64,000 nt of DNA from Bedellia somnulentella (Eukaryota; Arthropoda; Insecta; Lepidoptera; Bedelliidae): the NCBI GenBank assembly GCA_963576735.1, contig OY755186.1, forward strand, positions 16,355,970-16,419,969, in the 5' to 3' direction. Below are positions 30,786-42,176 of this stretch, one piece after another. Within the stretch, counting starts at the first letter, position 1; each line of letters starts with the position of its first letter. The position numbers and the translations under genes were made by a program. Under the pieces are notes generated by a model that made no database searches, was not told the DNA's origin, and saw only the letters and a program-made list of their open reading frames with translations.

Positions 30786-31249
30786 TTCTCGAGTCTCTAT
30801 CAATGAAAACTTAACACATTAAAAACTATACATATCATTTCCTTAATTCATCCGAAACAAACGAAATTACGATCTCACAAAAAATCTGATCATAAAATAT
30901 TTGATTAAAAAAATGCGATCAGAACAATCAGTTGGAAGCAGCATTCTCCAAACTATAAAGACTTACATCTTCTTTATTATTTTTTTATTTATACCCTTTC
31001 GTATTTATTAACCCCTTCGGGGATATACGTCGTGAATGTTTGATTCTCGAGTCTCTATCAATGAAAACTTAACACATTAAAAACTATACATATCATTTCC
31101 TTAATTCATCCGAAACAACAAAATTACACTCTCACAAAAAATTTGAATATAAAACATTTGATTAAAAAAATGTGATCAGAACAATCAGTTGGAAGCAGCA
31201 TTCTCCAAAATATAAAGACTTACATCTTCTTTATTTTTTTTATTTATGA
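30753..31249 (+). repeat. ~245-bp direct tandem duplication
   Basis: 30753-30998 and 31009-31249 match from AACCCCTTCGGGGATATACG through CAGTTGGAAGCAGCATTCTC to the TTTATTTAT end with few differences. Confidence 0.9.
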
Positions 31250-31275
31250 TATCATTTGACTCCATTCCCTGACAG

Positions 31276-31361
31276 GTCAGTGCACGCTCTACGAACTGAT
31301 TCGAGACGCAATGCGGTACTGAACCGTGGATCCTGGTTTGCATGTTTCACTATCAGGAAAT
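31276..31361 (+). other. weak exon-like segment
   Basis: CCCTGACAG precedes 86 bases of higher GC content that end before GTAAAT (31362). One frame stays open (SVHALRTDSRRNAVLNRGSW). The donor is poor and I recognise no protein, so this may be chance or a TE piece. Confidence 0.2.
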
Positions 31362-31465
31362 GTAAATATGCCGCCGTTCGCAACCCCGGCTACGGCACCA
31401 TTTATTTATACGGGTTGGCTTAGCGTGGGTTCTAGGTTTAGTATAAAGAATCTATCTATATATTA

Positions 31466-31560
31466 CTTACTTATACTCACGCCCATTAACCGTTCATTCA
31501 TTTATTACACACGGGGTAGGTAGAGACTATCGATCGCCACTCATTACGATCCAGTGAGAT
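31466..31560 (-). repeat. LINE-H 3' fragment
   Basis: TATACTCACGCCCATTAACC, GGGGTAGGTAGAGACTATCG and ATCGCCACTCATTACGATCC. Confidence 0.7.
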
Positions 31561-31589
31561 ATGGGGCGATTGGGTTGTTGAAAATATTG

Positions 31590-31738
31590 TTAGGCAGTGT
31601 GGGTGAAGACCCATCACGAATAGTCTTTTCTTTAACCCTTTTTTAAATATTCCTTATCGCACTTCAAAATTTGACTGACAAATTCCCAATTGTGATATTT
31701 TGGCTACTCCTGTTTCATATCTATGAGAATATGTAAGC
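31590..31738 (+). repeat. SINE-C, heavily decayed
   Basis: GAAGACCCATCACG, then CTTTAACCC..TTATCGCACTTCAAAATTTG and a GGCTACTCCTG..ATATGAGAATATG-like end keep the SINE-C order. Confidence 0.5.
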
Positions 31739-31800
31739 TTATAGATTTCATAAGCAAATAATTTTTGAATTCACCTAATATACATATAAATGTATGTATG

Positions 31801-32020
31801 TATAGACTCACGGCTACAAATCCCAAAAAAGGGTAGCCAGAGCTTCAGAGCTGGAAACTGCTCAGCCACATTTGGGAGTTAATAGGAAACAAGATGGTAG
31901 AAATAAAGTATCGTTGGTGATAGGCCTGCAACTACATTTCCTAAGAACCACTTAAAAAAGGCATACCCTTAGTCGCCTCTTACGAGAGGGAGGCAGTATT
32001 CTAAGCCAGCACTACACGGA
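31801..32020 (-). repeat. SINE-C, subfamily 4
   Basis: GACTCACGGCTACAAATCCC, AAGGGTAGCCAGAGCTTC and CTAAGCCAGCACTACACGG. Confidence 0.85.
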
Positions 32021-32142
32021 ACGGCAGATTTCATAAGCAAAGTATATTTTGTATTCACCTACCATAAATAAAAAAAAAACGAAAAAAAACCGTTTATTTG
32101 CCAGTACACAAGTGTGAAAAAGTTGATGTATTCATAATATAG

Positions 32143-33812
32143 GCCTATATATTTATTTATTTATTTATTTATTCAAGGCACACCAACAGCATTATAACAT
32201 AGATTGCATTAACATTCATTTTTAAAGTATTGGTCAGTTATAATGCCAACAACAGTGCACACAGCATTGACAATATTATAACTTAAAGATATAACTAATA
32301 AATTGATTTAAAACTATAATAAAATAAAACTAGAATAGACAATTTAAATTCCCAACATTAATAATAAATTACAAACAAAAAAATTTATAAAATTATAAAA
32401 AATAAAGTGACAATACCAAAACATTTGAAAATTTGTATTTAAATAATGAAATAATAATAATAATTGATTTATTAATTTCAGGCACCAATTGCCTACATTT
32501 TTTCTTAAAACTAAACAGTGTGTCATTATAGACGTCAGGCGCGCATTCATGACCTATTGCACACAATGAATTGTAAAGTTGGCAGACTCTGTGGATAGGG
32601 TTGTTTGCGGCCATGTTTGTTCTCACAGTCGGGACGGCCAGAGGGCGAGCACTTCGCAGTGCTCTTTGGGGAACGTTCAGCTGAATTAAGGGCAATAATG
32701 AGGATGACATAGATCCATCAATAATCTTGTGCAAAGTAGCTAAATCCTGGAGTTGCCTGCGAGCAAGCAAAGGATCCAGTTTAAAATACCTACACCTTTC
32801 CTCATATGATCTCAACTGCCTTCTCAGATTCGAGCGCGAAGCCAAAAGCCTAACAAATCGTTTTTGAACAGATTCGAGGTTCTCTATATGGGTGTTATAA
32901 ATAGGTGTCCATATTACACATGCGTACTCTATCTTACCTAAAACAAAAGATTTAAAAAGCCTAACCATACTTTTGGGGTTTCTAAAATCCCTTGTTACTC
33001 TAGAAAGAAATCCAAGCAGCCTATAACACTGATTCACTATCTCAACACACTGTTCCGCAAACGATAATTTTGTATCTAGAAGTACCCCAAGATCCTTGAC
33101 AACTGACTTCCTAGTTAGTGTCTTTTGCCCAACTCTATAATCGTACGAAATCGTATTGCTTTTCATTGTAAATGTTGTGGTAAAGCATTTATCTATATTT
33201 AATTTCATGTAATTTTTTTTGCACCAAGTATTAATTACGTCAATATCCCTCTGCAAGTCCTCACAGTCGTCAAGCGTGTGAACAACCCTAAAGATCTTTA
33301 AATCATCAGCAAAGAGAAGACAGGGGTTGTGAAGATGGCCAACCAGGTCGTTAATAAATATGTTAAATAGTAACGGTCCCAATATCAATCCCTGGGGAAT
33401 TCCAGAGGTTGCTGTTATCGGTTTAGAAAGGTAACCCTGTAATGCAACTAGTTGGGACCTGTTCTCCAAGTATGACTTAAGCCACCTTAGTAAACTCCCA
33501 TGAACCCCATAAGCCTCTAGTTTACCATTCATGATAACATGTATGAGCTTGTCGAATGCTTTCATGAAATCGGTATAAATAGCATCAACCTGAGCACGTT
33601 CCTCAAAAGATTTGTGTATGTAATTCACGTATTCCATTAAATTAGTAACAGTGGATTTTCCCTTGATAAAACCATGTTGTTCAGGAACTATAAAGGATTT
33701 CATATGGAAGCTCAAAGCATCAAATACAAATGACTCAAAAACCTTTGATAAACATGACAAGATGCTAACCGGCCTATAGTTGCTGCAATATGTGCTGCCA
33801 TGCACTTAGATT
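32143..33812 (-). mobile_element. LINE, Jockey/CR1 group, 5'-truncated
   Basis: Minus-strand LINE with an open reverse transcriptase ORF and a 3' tail of (AATA)n units (32143-32175). The endonuclease is missing. Flanking SINE-C copies are separate insertions. Confidence 0.85.
32393..33805 (-). CDS. LINE reverse transcriptase, N-terminally truncated, 470 codons open
   Basis: Starts inside reverse transcriptase motif 1 (SNYRPVSILSCLSKVFE, residues 8-24), so its own ATG is not the original start. It then shows HGFIKGKSTVTNL (44-56), TDFMKAFDKL (78-87), SGIPQGLILGPLLFNIFIN (144-162) and the catalytic FADDLKIF (165-172). Residues 225-470 are the thumb and C-terminal domain (VLLDTKLSFAEQC, KIEYACVIWTP, VQKRFVRLLA). 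No stop or frameshift breaks it, so it is a fairly young insertion. It would copy RNA at a nicked target if it had the endonuclease, which is absent. Confidence 0.88.
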   Translation of the reverse strand: MHGSTYCSNYRPVSILSCLSKVFESFVFDALSFHMKSFIVPEQHGFIKGKSTVTNLMEYVNYIHKSFEERAQVDAIYTDFMKAFDKLIHVIMNGKLEAYGVHGSLLRWLKSYLENRSQLVALQGYLSKPITATSGIPQGLILGPLLFNIFINDLVGHLHNPCLLFADDLKIFRVVHTLDDCEDLQRDIDVINTWCKKNYMKLNIDKCFTTTFTMKSNTISYDYRVGQKTLTRKSVVKDLGVLLDTKLSFAEQCVEIVNQCYRLLGFLSRVTRDFRNPKSMVRLFKSFVLGKIEYACVIWTPIYNTHIENLESVQKRFVRLLASRSNLRRQLRSYEERCRYFKLDPLLARRQLQDLATLHKIIDGSMSSSLLPLIQLNVPQRALRSARPLAVPTVRTNMAANNPIHRVCQLYNSLCAIGHECAPDVYNDTLFSFKKKCRQLVPEINKSIIIIISLFKYKFSNVLVLSLYFL

Positions 33813-33836
33813 TCAAAAATACACGGCACTCGAACT

Positions 33837-34053
33837 TCATACATACATACTTATACTTATGGCTATAAATCCCTTAACGGGGTGGCCAGAGCTTTGGAAT
33901 TAAAAATTCTTCAGCCAATCATGAATGTTTTTGGTGACGGGTCTCCAACCACATCGCCCAAAAATCACTTAATAAGCCACTATACCCTTAGTCGCCTCTT
34001 ACGATCACCCACGGGTAGAAATAGGGTAGTGTTATTCTAAGCCGACACTACAC
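33837..34053 (-). repeat. SINE-C, subfamily 3
   Basis: CCCTTAACGGGGTGGCCAGA to CGACACTACACGGC; about 30 bases are lost near 33925. Confidence 0.88.
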
Positions 34054-34370
34054 GGCTATTCGGTCTACATGCACTTAATTACTTGAGCATGCTATTTATT
34101 TCTATGTGGATGGACTAAGACTATTTTGCACTTACTTTGTACGATTATGTCATTTCTCGCTCCTTTCTCGCACACTTGACATGCATTTAGCAATCTTCTT
34201 ATCATTCGAGTACATTTTACACTCTATGGAGAAGTTTTTAGTGTAAAGAAAAGTAAAATACACTTGTTAGACAAAATCAAAATATTATACAGAAGAAAAT
34301 ACACACAAATATTGGAAAAAGTGTAGTATCTAAGCCTGGGATGGAGTTACTGATATTAAAATTTTAACAT

Positions 34371-34727
34371 AACATAAACGTTTACGCCTTTTATCCCCGA
34401 AGGGGTTGGCAGAGGTACCAATACTTCTGAAATCACATGGCAGCGCTATCTAGTGTCCAGAGAAGGTACCCACGTTTTGCTTAAACAGTGTACTCACGTG
34501 ATAGGGGGCAGGCCTATCGCCGTTTTGTACGAATTCACTGTCACATGACTAAGTACAACTCAGCCATGTGGGTTTCCTCACGATGTTTTCCCTCACCGTT
34601 AACAACCATGATAAATTAACCACACATATGTCTTTAGAAAAGACAAATTGGTGGAGGCCCGACCCAGGATTTGAACACTAGTCGTTTGCACGATAACCGA
34701 GTGTTCTACCCACTGGGCACGGTTGGT
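34371..34727 (-). repeat. SINE-A, full length, variant body
   Basis: TATCCCCGAAGGGGTTGGCA to CTACCCACTGGGCACGGTTG. In the segment near 34430-34470 the usual CACCAGGTGACAAAG part is replaced by one like that of the 2925 copy, so they form a subfamily. Confidence 0.9.
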
Positions 34728-34775
34728 AATTTTAAGTTATACAATATACAATTTGTGCCAATTAATTACAAAACC

Positions 34776-34992
34776 GTGCCGTGTCACTATCTCTTTCTAA
34801 CCACGGGTGTCGTCTGAGGTTTAGTCACCTCATGGCGTGGGTGTGGGCTTTATGATGATGCGGTTGGAAACCCATCATGAACGGTACTTAATTTCTACAA
34901 CCTTATCCCCTATCAACCACCAAATGTGGTTGAGAAGTTTCTAGCTGTGAAGGTCTGGCTACCCCTTTTTGGGACTTATGGACGTGAGTATA
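34776..34992 (+). repeat. SINE-C, subfamily 4
   Basis: CACGGGTGTCGTCTGAGG, CCTTATCCCCTATCAACCAC and CCCCTTTTTGGGACTTATGG. Confidence 0.8.
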
Positions 34993-35060
34993 TTCTCATC
35001 ACATTTATGTTGCTCTCAGCGGGGATCAAACCCGCAACCTCCAAATCGCGAATCCACTAA
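34993..35060 (-). repeat. SINE-B head fragment
   Basis: CATTTATGTTGCTCTCAGCG then GGGGATCAAACCCGCAACCT, the B-box side of SINE-B. Confidence 0.7.
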
Positions 35061-36523
35061 CATTACTTCCTCAACATTAGCTTCTCTATCAATGAAAAAT
35101 AATCCGCATTAAAACTTCACTGAGTTATGTATTTATGTACTTCGACACATTCACATAAATGGCTGTACAAACTGTATACTTACGTCTACAATAATTACCA
35201 AATTATCTGCTCCAAGTCACGTATAATGGGGGTGGTAAGGAAATAAAATACGAAGTGAGTGCGGTGGAATTACATTCGCCAGAGAATTGGGTCAATTTTC
35301 TTATCTTTCGTGAAGTTTAGGAGTCCTTCCAGCAGAACTCGTACCTAGTATTTACAATGAAATAAAAATGCGAGGGTATAAAGTGTTTATTCTTATTTAG
35401 GTGCTAATGGGTGAAAAGTAATCAGGAGTTAAAATACAAAGCATGTAAATAAAAGGAACAAATCCGGTCGGCTGTAAAGTAAGTTTACTCTTTTGAATTT
35501 AATTATTAACACTATCTTCTACAATTAAAGCCCAATTTGATACCTTACATAAATTACGCACTATCAATGGGTTGCACCTATGCTTTTGAAATAATAGCAA
35601 TTTGGAATCTCTACGCTATCTAAAAAAATCGAAATCAATTAGTTTTCCTACGGCAGTGACTTCAACTGACCGTATCGATCTGTCATGCATTCTCGTTCCT
35701 AGCACGTGACATTTTTCATGCGAGCATCCGGATGGGTTAGTCATTTGACGAAAAATGTTTGCTCATAAAGCAAAAGAAAAATATGTTAAACCGCATCATG
35801 ACATAAAGAAGGTATATTTTCTACCTCAGCAGAAATATGAAACAAACTATAATCTTAATAGTGAAGTGACTAAAAATAAAAAATCAAAAAAATGGAATTT
35901 AATTTAATACAATACATACATGATCTTAACATCTAAAAATTAAACAATCTGTGGAAACAGCAAAGATATACTGGACAGTACACCCTGTTGTCTACCTTTA
36001 TCTTTAAGTTTTCCGGAAAAATAAAAATATAAAGAATTTGTCAAAACCTGATAAAGAAAAACTGTTTTACGATACGTTTGCGAATCAAATTTTGAGCCTT
36101 AGAAAGGCACAACCCTAGCATTATCTACCATTTTGTACCCTCGTGAAATGGGGGCCATAAATTTTTATGTATCCCCGTTACAACATGCATAGGTGAAGAT
36201 AACATACATTCTGAATACGAATATATTTTCACCGTTAGTATTTTTATTACGCCATCTATATACATAAACATTTATTATTTTTTTATTGGTGACATCAATT
36301 TCACTTTTTTTGTAATCATAACAAGTGGATTATGCTTTGTATCTTGTGAAATTTTAAATGAGGCTATGAATTCATATCTTGATTAAAGGTAACGTTTCTT
36401 TAAGATGAACTAAAATGGTCCATTGTAGGAGTTACTTTATTAAGTAAGAAAGACTTTGGTGTAATAAGTGACCTATGCTACAAATTAAGCACCTAGTAGC
36501 AGTAGTACACTTATTTACTTACT
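35061..36523. other. 1.46 kb without a recognised feature
   Basis: Unique AT-rich sequence. No ORF above background and no repeat shared with the rest of the window. It may contain intronic regulatory sequence, but I see no specific site. Confidence 0.5.
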
Positions 36524-36750
36524 AACTTATACTCACGCCGATTATTTCCATTGGGCTAGGCAGAGACTATCGATCGCCAATGAGCACGATTTTGACAAAT
36601 CTCTCTTGCTTCCCTTACATTCAGTATTCTTCTCATACATCTTCTACTATTTTTCTTATTTCGGACCTCGCTTTTATAAGAACGTTTTCTATCTGATCTG
36701 GAAACGTTAAACGAGGCCGTCTTCTACTTACAATACTATTTACATATATT
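36524..36750 (-). repeat. LINE-H 3' fragment, subtype 2
   Basis: TATACTCACGCCGATTATTT, GGCAGAGACTATCGATCGCC, CTCTCTTGCTTCCCTTACAT. Shares CTTTTATAAGAACG with the copy at 55621, against CCTTTTTGAGCAC in copies 1 and 2. Confidence 0.8.
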
Positions 36751-37255
36751 TAAAATCTAGTGTAAAAGAAATCCTACAAAGCCCAAGACTCAATTCCGTC
36801 ATGTTATTTACAACTATTTAAATTTCAACCAATTTTAAACCCAGTTCGACATTGCAAATTCGCTTTTATGTTCCAATAAGTACCCTGTTTACAACTTTGC
36901 ATAGACTATTCCAGAGAATGCCCCAAGGGCCAAGCGATCCCGGTAATCACGAGACAGGAAGCAACACTAAACAATTCTCTCAAAGGGAATTGATTTACTA
37001 GTTTCTGAACGCTGATGCTGCGTTCAAATACCTTCGATTCTCTTAACCATACATAAATAGCTTCGTTTGTAGTTTATCTGGAATTAGATAGTTATTCTTG
37101 TTCAAAGGGCTTGGATTATAGTTGAGGCCAGCATAAAATCTGTATCGGATTGAAAAATGAGTATGTTTGAATTTGTTTAGTTGAGTTAGATGTTTTCGTG
37201 AATTCAGAAAAAAAACATTATAAGTCGTGCTTTTTCTGCTCATTCTTACTACAAC
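36751..37255. other. no gene seen
   Basis: Unique sequence. Confidence 0.5.
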
Positions 37256-37336
37256 TTCAGAATAGCACGTGACATTTCCGTCACCTGGTGTTTAAAGTAC
37301 CCACGCCTTTCTTCGACAGTGCATTCTTTCATGCAG
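37256..37336 (-). repeat. SINE-A fragment
   Basis: GTCACCTGGTGTTTAAAGTA and CGACAGTGCATTC match the SINE-A body. Confidence 0.6.
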
Positions 37337-37545
37337 TGGATGTCCTTGGCCGAGTGGGTAGGTGAAGTTCGAATCCTGCTGAGAGCAATATTTTTATGAT
37401 AAATATAATATAATGTATTTTACCTCTTTAAGTTTGTATATCTTACTAAGTGAGTAGTAGTTAGTTAGTAATAGTACCTTTCTAGGGGCTAACTTGTTCA
37501 ATGAGCTGGGTCTGTTCTTCGTCTGTATATATTTTAAAGGCACAA
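37337..37545 (+). repeat. SINE-B, diverged
   Basis: TTGGCCGAGTGGGTAGGTGA, GTTCGAATCCTGCTGAGAGC and GGGGCTAACTTGTTCAA. About 15 bases are lost between A and B boxes. Confidence 0.75.
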
Positions 37546-37904
37546 AAATTTAAATATTAAATTAATAACAAAGACAACACGCCTACTGCCAGAAGTTACC
37601 CTTCAAGAACTGTCATTAATAAAGCAAACGCGGAACAATATACAGTCACAATGAAAACTTTGCCCCAACTCCACAACTATTTGTGTCGTGAATGGCATCC
37701 GAAGTATACACAAAACTTATAACGAAATGAATCGACCCATTCTGAAAGGTCATATCAGGGTCACGTATGTTTAGCCTTAATAAAGTTTATGTCGTTTTGG
37801 TTTTGTTGATTATTATGCCTCTGTTGCCATGTGTTTTTATGGGACGTGTTTTTGGTTAGTATTAAGGATTTCCGAAATGTATCTAATACTGTCTATTTTA
37901 CAAG
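37546..37904. other. no gene seen
   Basis: Unique sequence. Confidence 0.45.
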
Positions 37905-38146
37905 CATACATACATATTCTCACGGCTATAAATCCCCAAACGGATAGCTAGAGCTTTGGAATGTGCAATTCCTCGGCCACTTTTGGAAGTTGAGTGGGGA
38001 ATAGATGGTAATTGTAAATAATTGCTAGTGACGGTCTCCAACCACATCGCCAAAAAATCACTTAAAAAGCCCCTGTACCCTTAGTCGCCTCTAACGATCA
38101 CCCACAGGTAGAAATGGGGTAGTGCTATTCTAAGCCGACACTACAT
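37905..38146 (-). repeat. SINE-C, subfamily 3
   Basis: TATTCTCACGGCTATAAATC to AGCCGACACTACATAC. Confidence 0.88.
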
Positions 38147-39687
38147 ACTGTCTATTTTGACTTCAATATATTCACTCACAAAAAGTTCAGATTACCAACC
38201 TTTAAAAAGCGACTTTATTTTACATCACACACTCGAGAGACAAAAATTATGATTATCATATCAAATACAATGAATGCAATTTAGTACAATTACAAATAGT
38301 TTTAGTTTGTCAGACATTGTTAGCCAAATACTTAAGAGAACAGCAATAAAGACATTTTGTAGTTCCAGCCAACACTTTACAGCACAATAAATGTAAGCTC
38401 ACATGACTGTTAGGTTTTAGGTCAACAGAATTTCAAACTGTAAACTCTTCACTGTAATTAGATGAGTCACTGGGCTTAGTACACAGGGCAGCCCTTTTAT
38501 TTTCAGTTGAAAACTTTTAATGTTACGTAAAGGTTTGTATAAAGTTTAGGGATATTATTGTTGGGCAACCTAGCTCAATTAGAATGACAGATAAGCACAA
38601 CGTAAAATAAATAGTAAGGTGAAATTTATAAAATGGAAAAATAGTGATTAAAATAGTTTCAACTACAACTTCAAAAGTACTTAGTATTAAAATTTACTGA
38701 AATATAATGTTTACCAAGACTTATTCAGCTTTCAGGAACTCCCTTTTCTTCCAATTAAAAATTAGGATGGAGTGATAAGGAATTCAAAATAATATTTGGA
38801 TAACAATTAAAAGACCTGCGTCCAAAAGGCGCGAAAGGAAGCCGATGTGGATGGCATCGCTTATCAAGGATGAATACGCAAGACGTTTAAAACTAAAAGA
38901 CCAGATGAACGACCAAGAGAATGATTAAAAGCGATCTTACAAAGTCGAGAGTCTGAAAACGAAGAATTAAACAAAAAATGAGCTAAGCAAGAGAGATCAG
39001 TTAAGGAATTGACAAATTTATGCTTATTTTATCTTAAAAATGGGCTTATGAAGAGCATGATTAAATAAAGTAATAAACAAAATACAACCAAAATCGAGAT
39101 GTGCAGCTAATAAATATGTACATAATGCTTAGTTAAGTCACATTGAAATCCGAATATGTACACTTAAATTATTGACACAACAGACTCCCAGAGTTAATAT
39201 AATTCCACGAGCAAGAAACTTGTTCAATGCTTCAACCAATTATCTATCTTTTAACCCGATTACCCCGACTGTAACAATCTGTAACGCCTGCAAATTGTGT
39301 TATAGCAAACTCGCAACACATAACGCCTGGGGTAATGAAAAAGCAATTTCACAGTAACAAGAGATGTCTTGGCGTAGCTATATTGATGTGATATGTATTC
39401 TCAGATAATCCCTGAGGGAACTTCATAAAATTGGAAGACAGAGGATTGTTTCCTTCATATGTTGCTGAGACAATATTTATTGATTTTGTTCTTTGAAAAC
39501 TGTTTCAATAGAATGATGGATGGATTTTATTAAAGTCTTTCATTCCCTGTTTCCGTTTATAGCTTTACAAAGTTCCTGATTGAATATATTTGAAGTATTC
39601 TATTAAATGTGAAAGATGAAAATTCATTTTGATAGAAGTTTGGGGTTATACATTTAACGTTATGTATGATTATGTATAAAAGATTTG
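38147..39687. other. 1.5 kb without a recognised feature
   Basis: Mostly unique. 38785-38930 keeps a short basic open frame (KRRERKPMWMASLIKDEYAR) that looks like a transposon remnant; no motif assigns it. Confidence 0.4.
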
Positions 39688-39942
39688 CCGTGTAGTGCCG
39701 GCTTAGAATATCGCTACCCCTTTCTACCCTCGGGTGTCGTAAGAGGCGACTAAGGGTATTGGGGCTTTTTATTGGATTTTTGGGCGATGCGGTTTGAGAC
39801 CCATCACCAAAATCCTTTATTTTTACCATTTTTCCCCCACTCAACTTCCAAAAGTGGCTGAGTAATTTATAATTCCTTAGCTCTGGCTACCCCTTCAAGG
39901 GAAATTTAGCCGTGAGTATATGTGTGTATGTATGTATGTATT
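39688..39942 (+). repeat. SINE-C, subfamily 1, full length
   Basis: GCCGTGTAGTGCCGGCTTAG to (TATG)n, hairpin CCCCTTCAAGGGA. Confidence 0.92.
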
Positions 39943-40327
39943 TATAGAAGATAAGAAGAGCAGTCAGAAGAAATCGTTGATGAAAACTTTCACACTGTTA
40001 CGAACTGAATTATCATGCATAGAATAGCATCTTGTATATAAGTAAGATAGGAGTAGTTCTTTTAGATAAATAAACATTTATTTGCACAAATTGATTTGAA
40101 CTATTTGATTATTGGCTATTCCAGCGCCGACCTTAATTTTATCCGCATTAGCCATTCAAGCAATAGTAGCATGAGGCTTGTGAGGTGTATATCACATCAG
40201 AGGTGAGAAACTGACAGATAGCTAATACAAAATCTGTCAGTTTGTCACTTCTCACATGACATACTCGCTCTAAAAATGAATATGAAGTTCTGCAGCACTG
40301 ATTAACCGTAAACATAATTATAATATT

Positions 40328-40578
40328 GCCGTGTAGTGCCGGCTTAGAATGTCGCTACCCCTTTCTACCCACGGGTGTCGTAAGAGGCGACTAAGGGTAT
40401 TGGGGCTTTTTATTGGATTTTTGGGCGATGCGGTTGGAGACCCATCACCAAAAACCTTTATTTTTACCATCTCTTCCCCACTCAACTTCCAAAATGGGCT
40501 GAGGAATTTATAATTCCTTAGCTCTGGTTACCCTTTCTAGGGAAATATAGCCTTGAGTATATATATGTATGTATGTAT
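40328..40578 (+). repeat. SINE-C, subfamily 1, full length
   Basis: Near-identical to the previous copy; ends GAGTATATATATGTATG. 39943-40327 and 40579-40954 show no gene. Confidence 0.92.
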
Positions 40579-41041
40579 AATTATAATGTATACCATAAAC
40601 GTGCGAGTATAGTTATTCGTGTACCATAACAACGTAACCAACGGTGTTGACCCCTCCAATGAATTCTAGGCCAAAAATGTAGTTGTAACTAAAACGATAT
40701 CGATTAATAGTTTCGAAGCATTTGGCCTATATATTTCAGTTATTAGTACAGTATAAATTGAACATAACCAGTTTAAGTTGAGCTCTATGTAGTATAATTG
40801 TTTCATATAAATCGATAGGCTGAATCGGGGTCGATGGTATCAAGACACAATAAGTTGCGTGATTATTAACCTGATAGTTGAAAATGATTACATTTGTCTC
40901 CGGTATTGTGTAATTATCTAGTATTGTGTATTTTATGAAATTATATAGAGATAATGCCGTGTAGTGCCAGCTTAGAATGTCACTACCCTTTTCTACCCAC
41001 GGGCGTCGTAAGAGGCGTCTCAGGGTATGGGGTTTTTTAAG

Positions 41042-42176
41042 GGCAAATATTTAACACGGCAACTGAAATCCTTTTTAGGCAACTAACTATTAAGTCACAA
41101 AAAAACTAACTTGGCAGTGATTAAATATCTTAGCAACTATTAAACTATACAAGCAACAAAATGCTAGGATCAAAAAACTAAAAATATGGCTGCTACTGTA
41201 AGGTATCAAATATATCAAGCGGGATCAGTATAAAACTGGTTGAGGTATTATAAAACCTAATGTGGCGACTAATTTTTCCGAGGGGATATCATACATTCTT
41301 CACTGGCAACTATTGGATTTCATTATAAAAATACACATTTGGCAGCGATTTTTAGGTATCTTTAAAACTGAAAATGGGTATTATAATAATGTATTTGGAT
41401 ATTAGAATATTGTTTGCAGATTCGTAAATTCTTGAAAAGGCGGCAAATGCGCTCGCTCGCTTTTTTTTATTTTTGTGACTATAATATTAAGTAAATTACA
41501 TATTATGTGTACTGAAGTAAAAATTAATAAAAATAAAATAAATTGGGTTAGGTTAAAAGTTGCTTCACCCAGCCTAATGGGCAGATGCAATTTAGTTAGG
41601 GAAGGAAAACAGAGGGAGGAACGGGGGGCGAAGCCCAATTAAAAAACAATTAATCACCACAATTGTTTTTGTGCTAGGTTAGGTTAGGGTTAGCTTGTGT
41701 CCCTTAGAGAGGAAATAGGAACCCTACGAAGCGGGGTGTTGTTGACCCGCTGTTAGATAAGGTTAAGTTGTGTAGGTGTAGGTTCATTTAAAAGAGGGAA
41801 TGTTAATAAAATAGACCAAGAATAGTTTTATAGCATGTCACAATTTGGTTAATTTAGATCCCTACAAATGTAGCCAAAAGTATTTTTTTAAGATCTTGTT
41901 TGTATTTATTTCAGACCTCATTTTAGAATTTATGAAAGCCTATTTTAACTTTTTTATCCGCCAATAATTTGTCGCCTTAGAAGAAATTAAATTGCCACAA
42001 AAGAAAATCACTGCCACATAAAATTTAAATAAAACCTCAAAACTCATTAAAAAGCCGCCGCTTTCTAGTTAAAATGCTACCTCTAATTAGTCGCCAAAGT
42101 AGATTATTTACTATCCATTTTCAGTTTATTTACGACTTGAAATGGCATCAATTTGTCGCCGCGTTAAATACATGCC
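41042..42176. mobile_element. 1135-bp TIR DNA transposon with 9-bp target duplication, non-autonomous
   Basis: Ends GGCAAATATTTAACACGGCA and, reversed, GGCATGTATTTAACGCGGCG form ~20-bp inverted repeats. TTTTTTAAG flanks both sides (41033-41041, 42177-42185). Many GGCAAC/GGCGAC-type motifs occur in the left part and their complements GTCGCC/TTGCCA in the right part, as subterminal repeats. No transposase ORF. A 9-bp duplication points to a Mutator-like class, but hAT-like is possible. Confidence 0.88.
41679..41699 (+). repeat. short TTAGG telomere-like run
   Basis: Two to three TTAGG-type units inside the TIR element; too short to mean a telomere. Confidence 0.5.

Noticed and set aside
39557..39844. 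Minus-strand ORFs in SINE-C copies (NPIKSPNTLSRLLRHP type)
   Set aside because: The same peptide recurs wherever a SINE-C lacks stops; frames break freely in other copies, so it is not coding.
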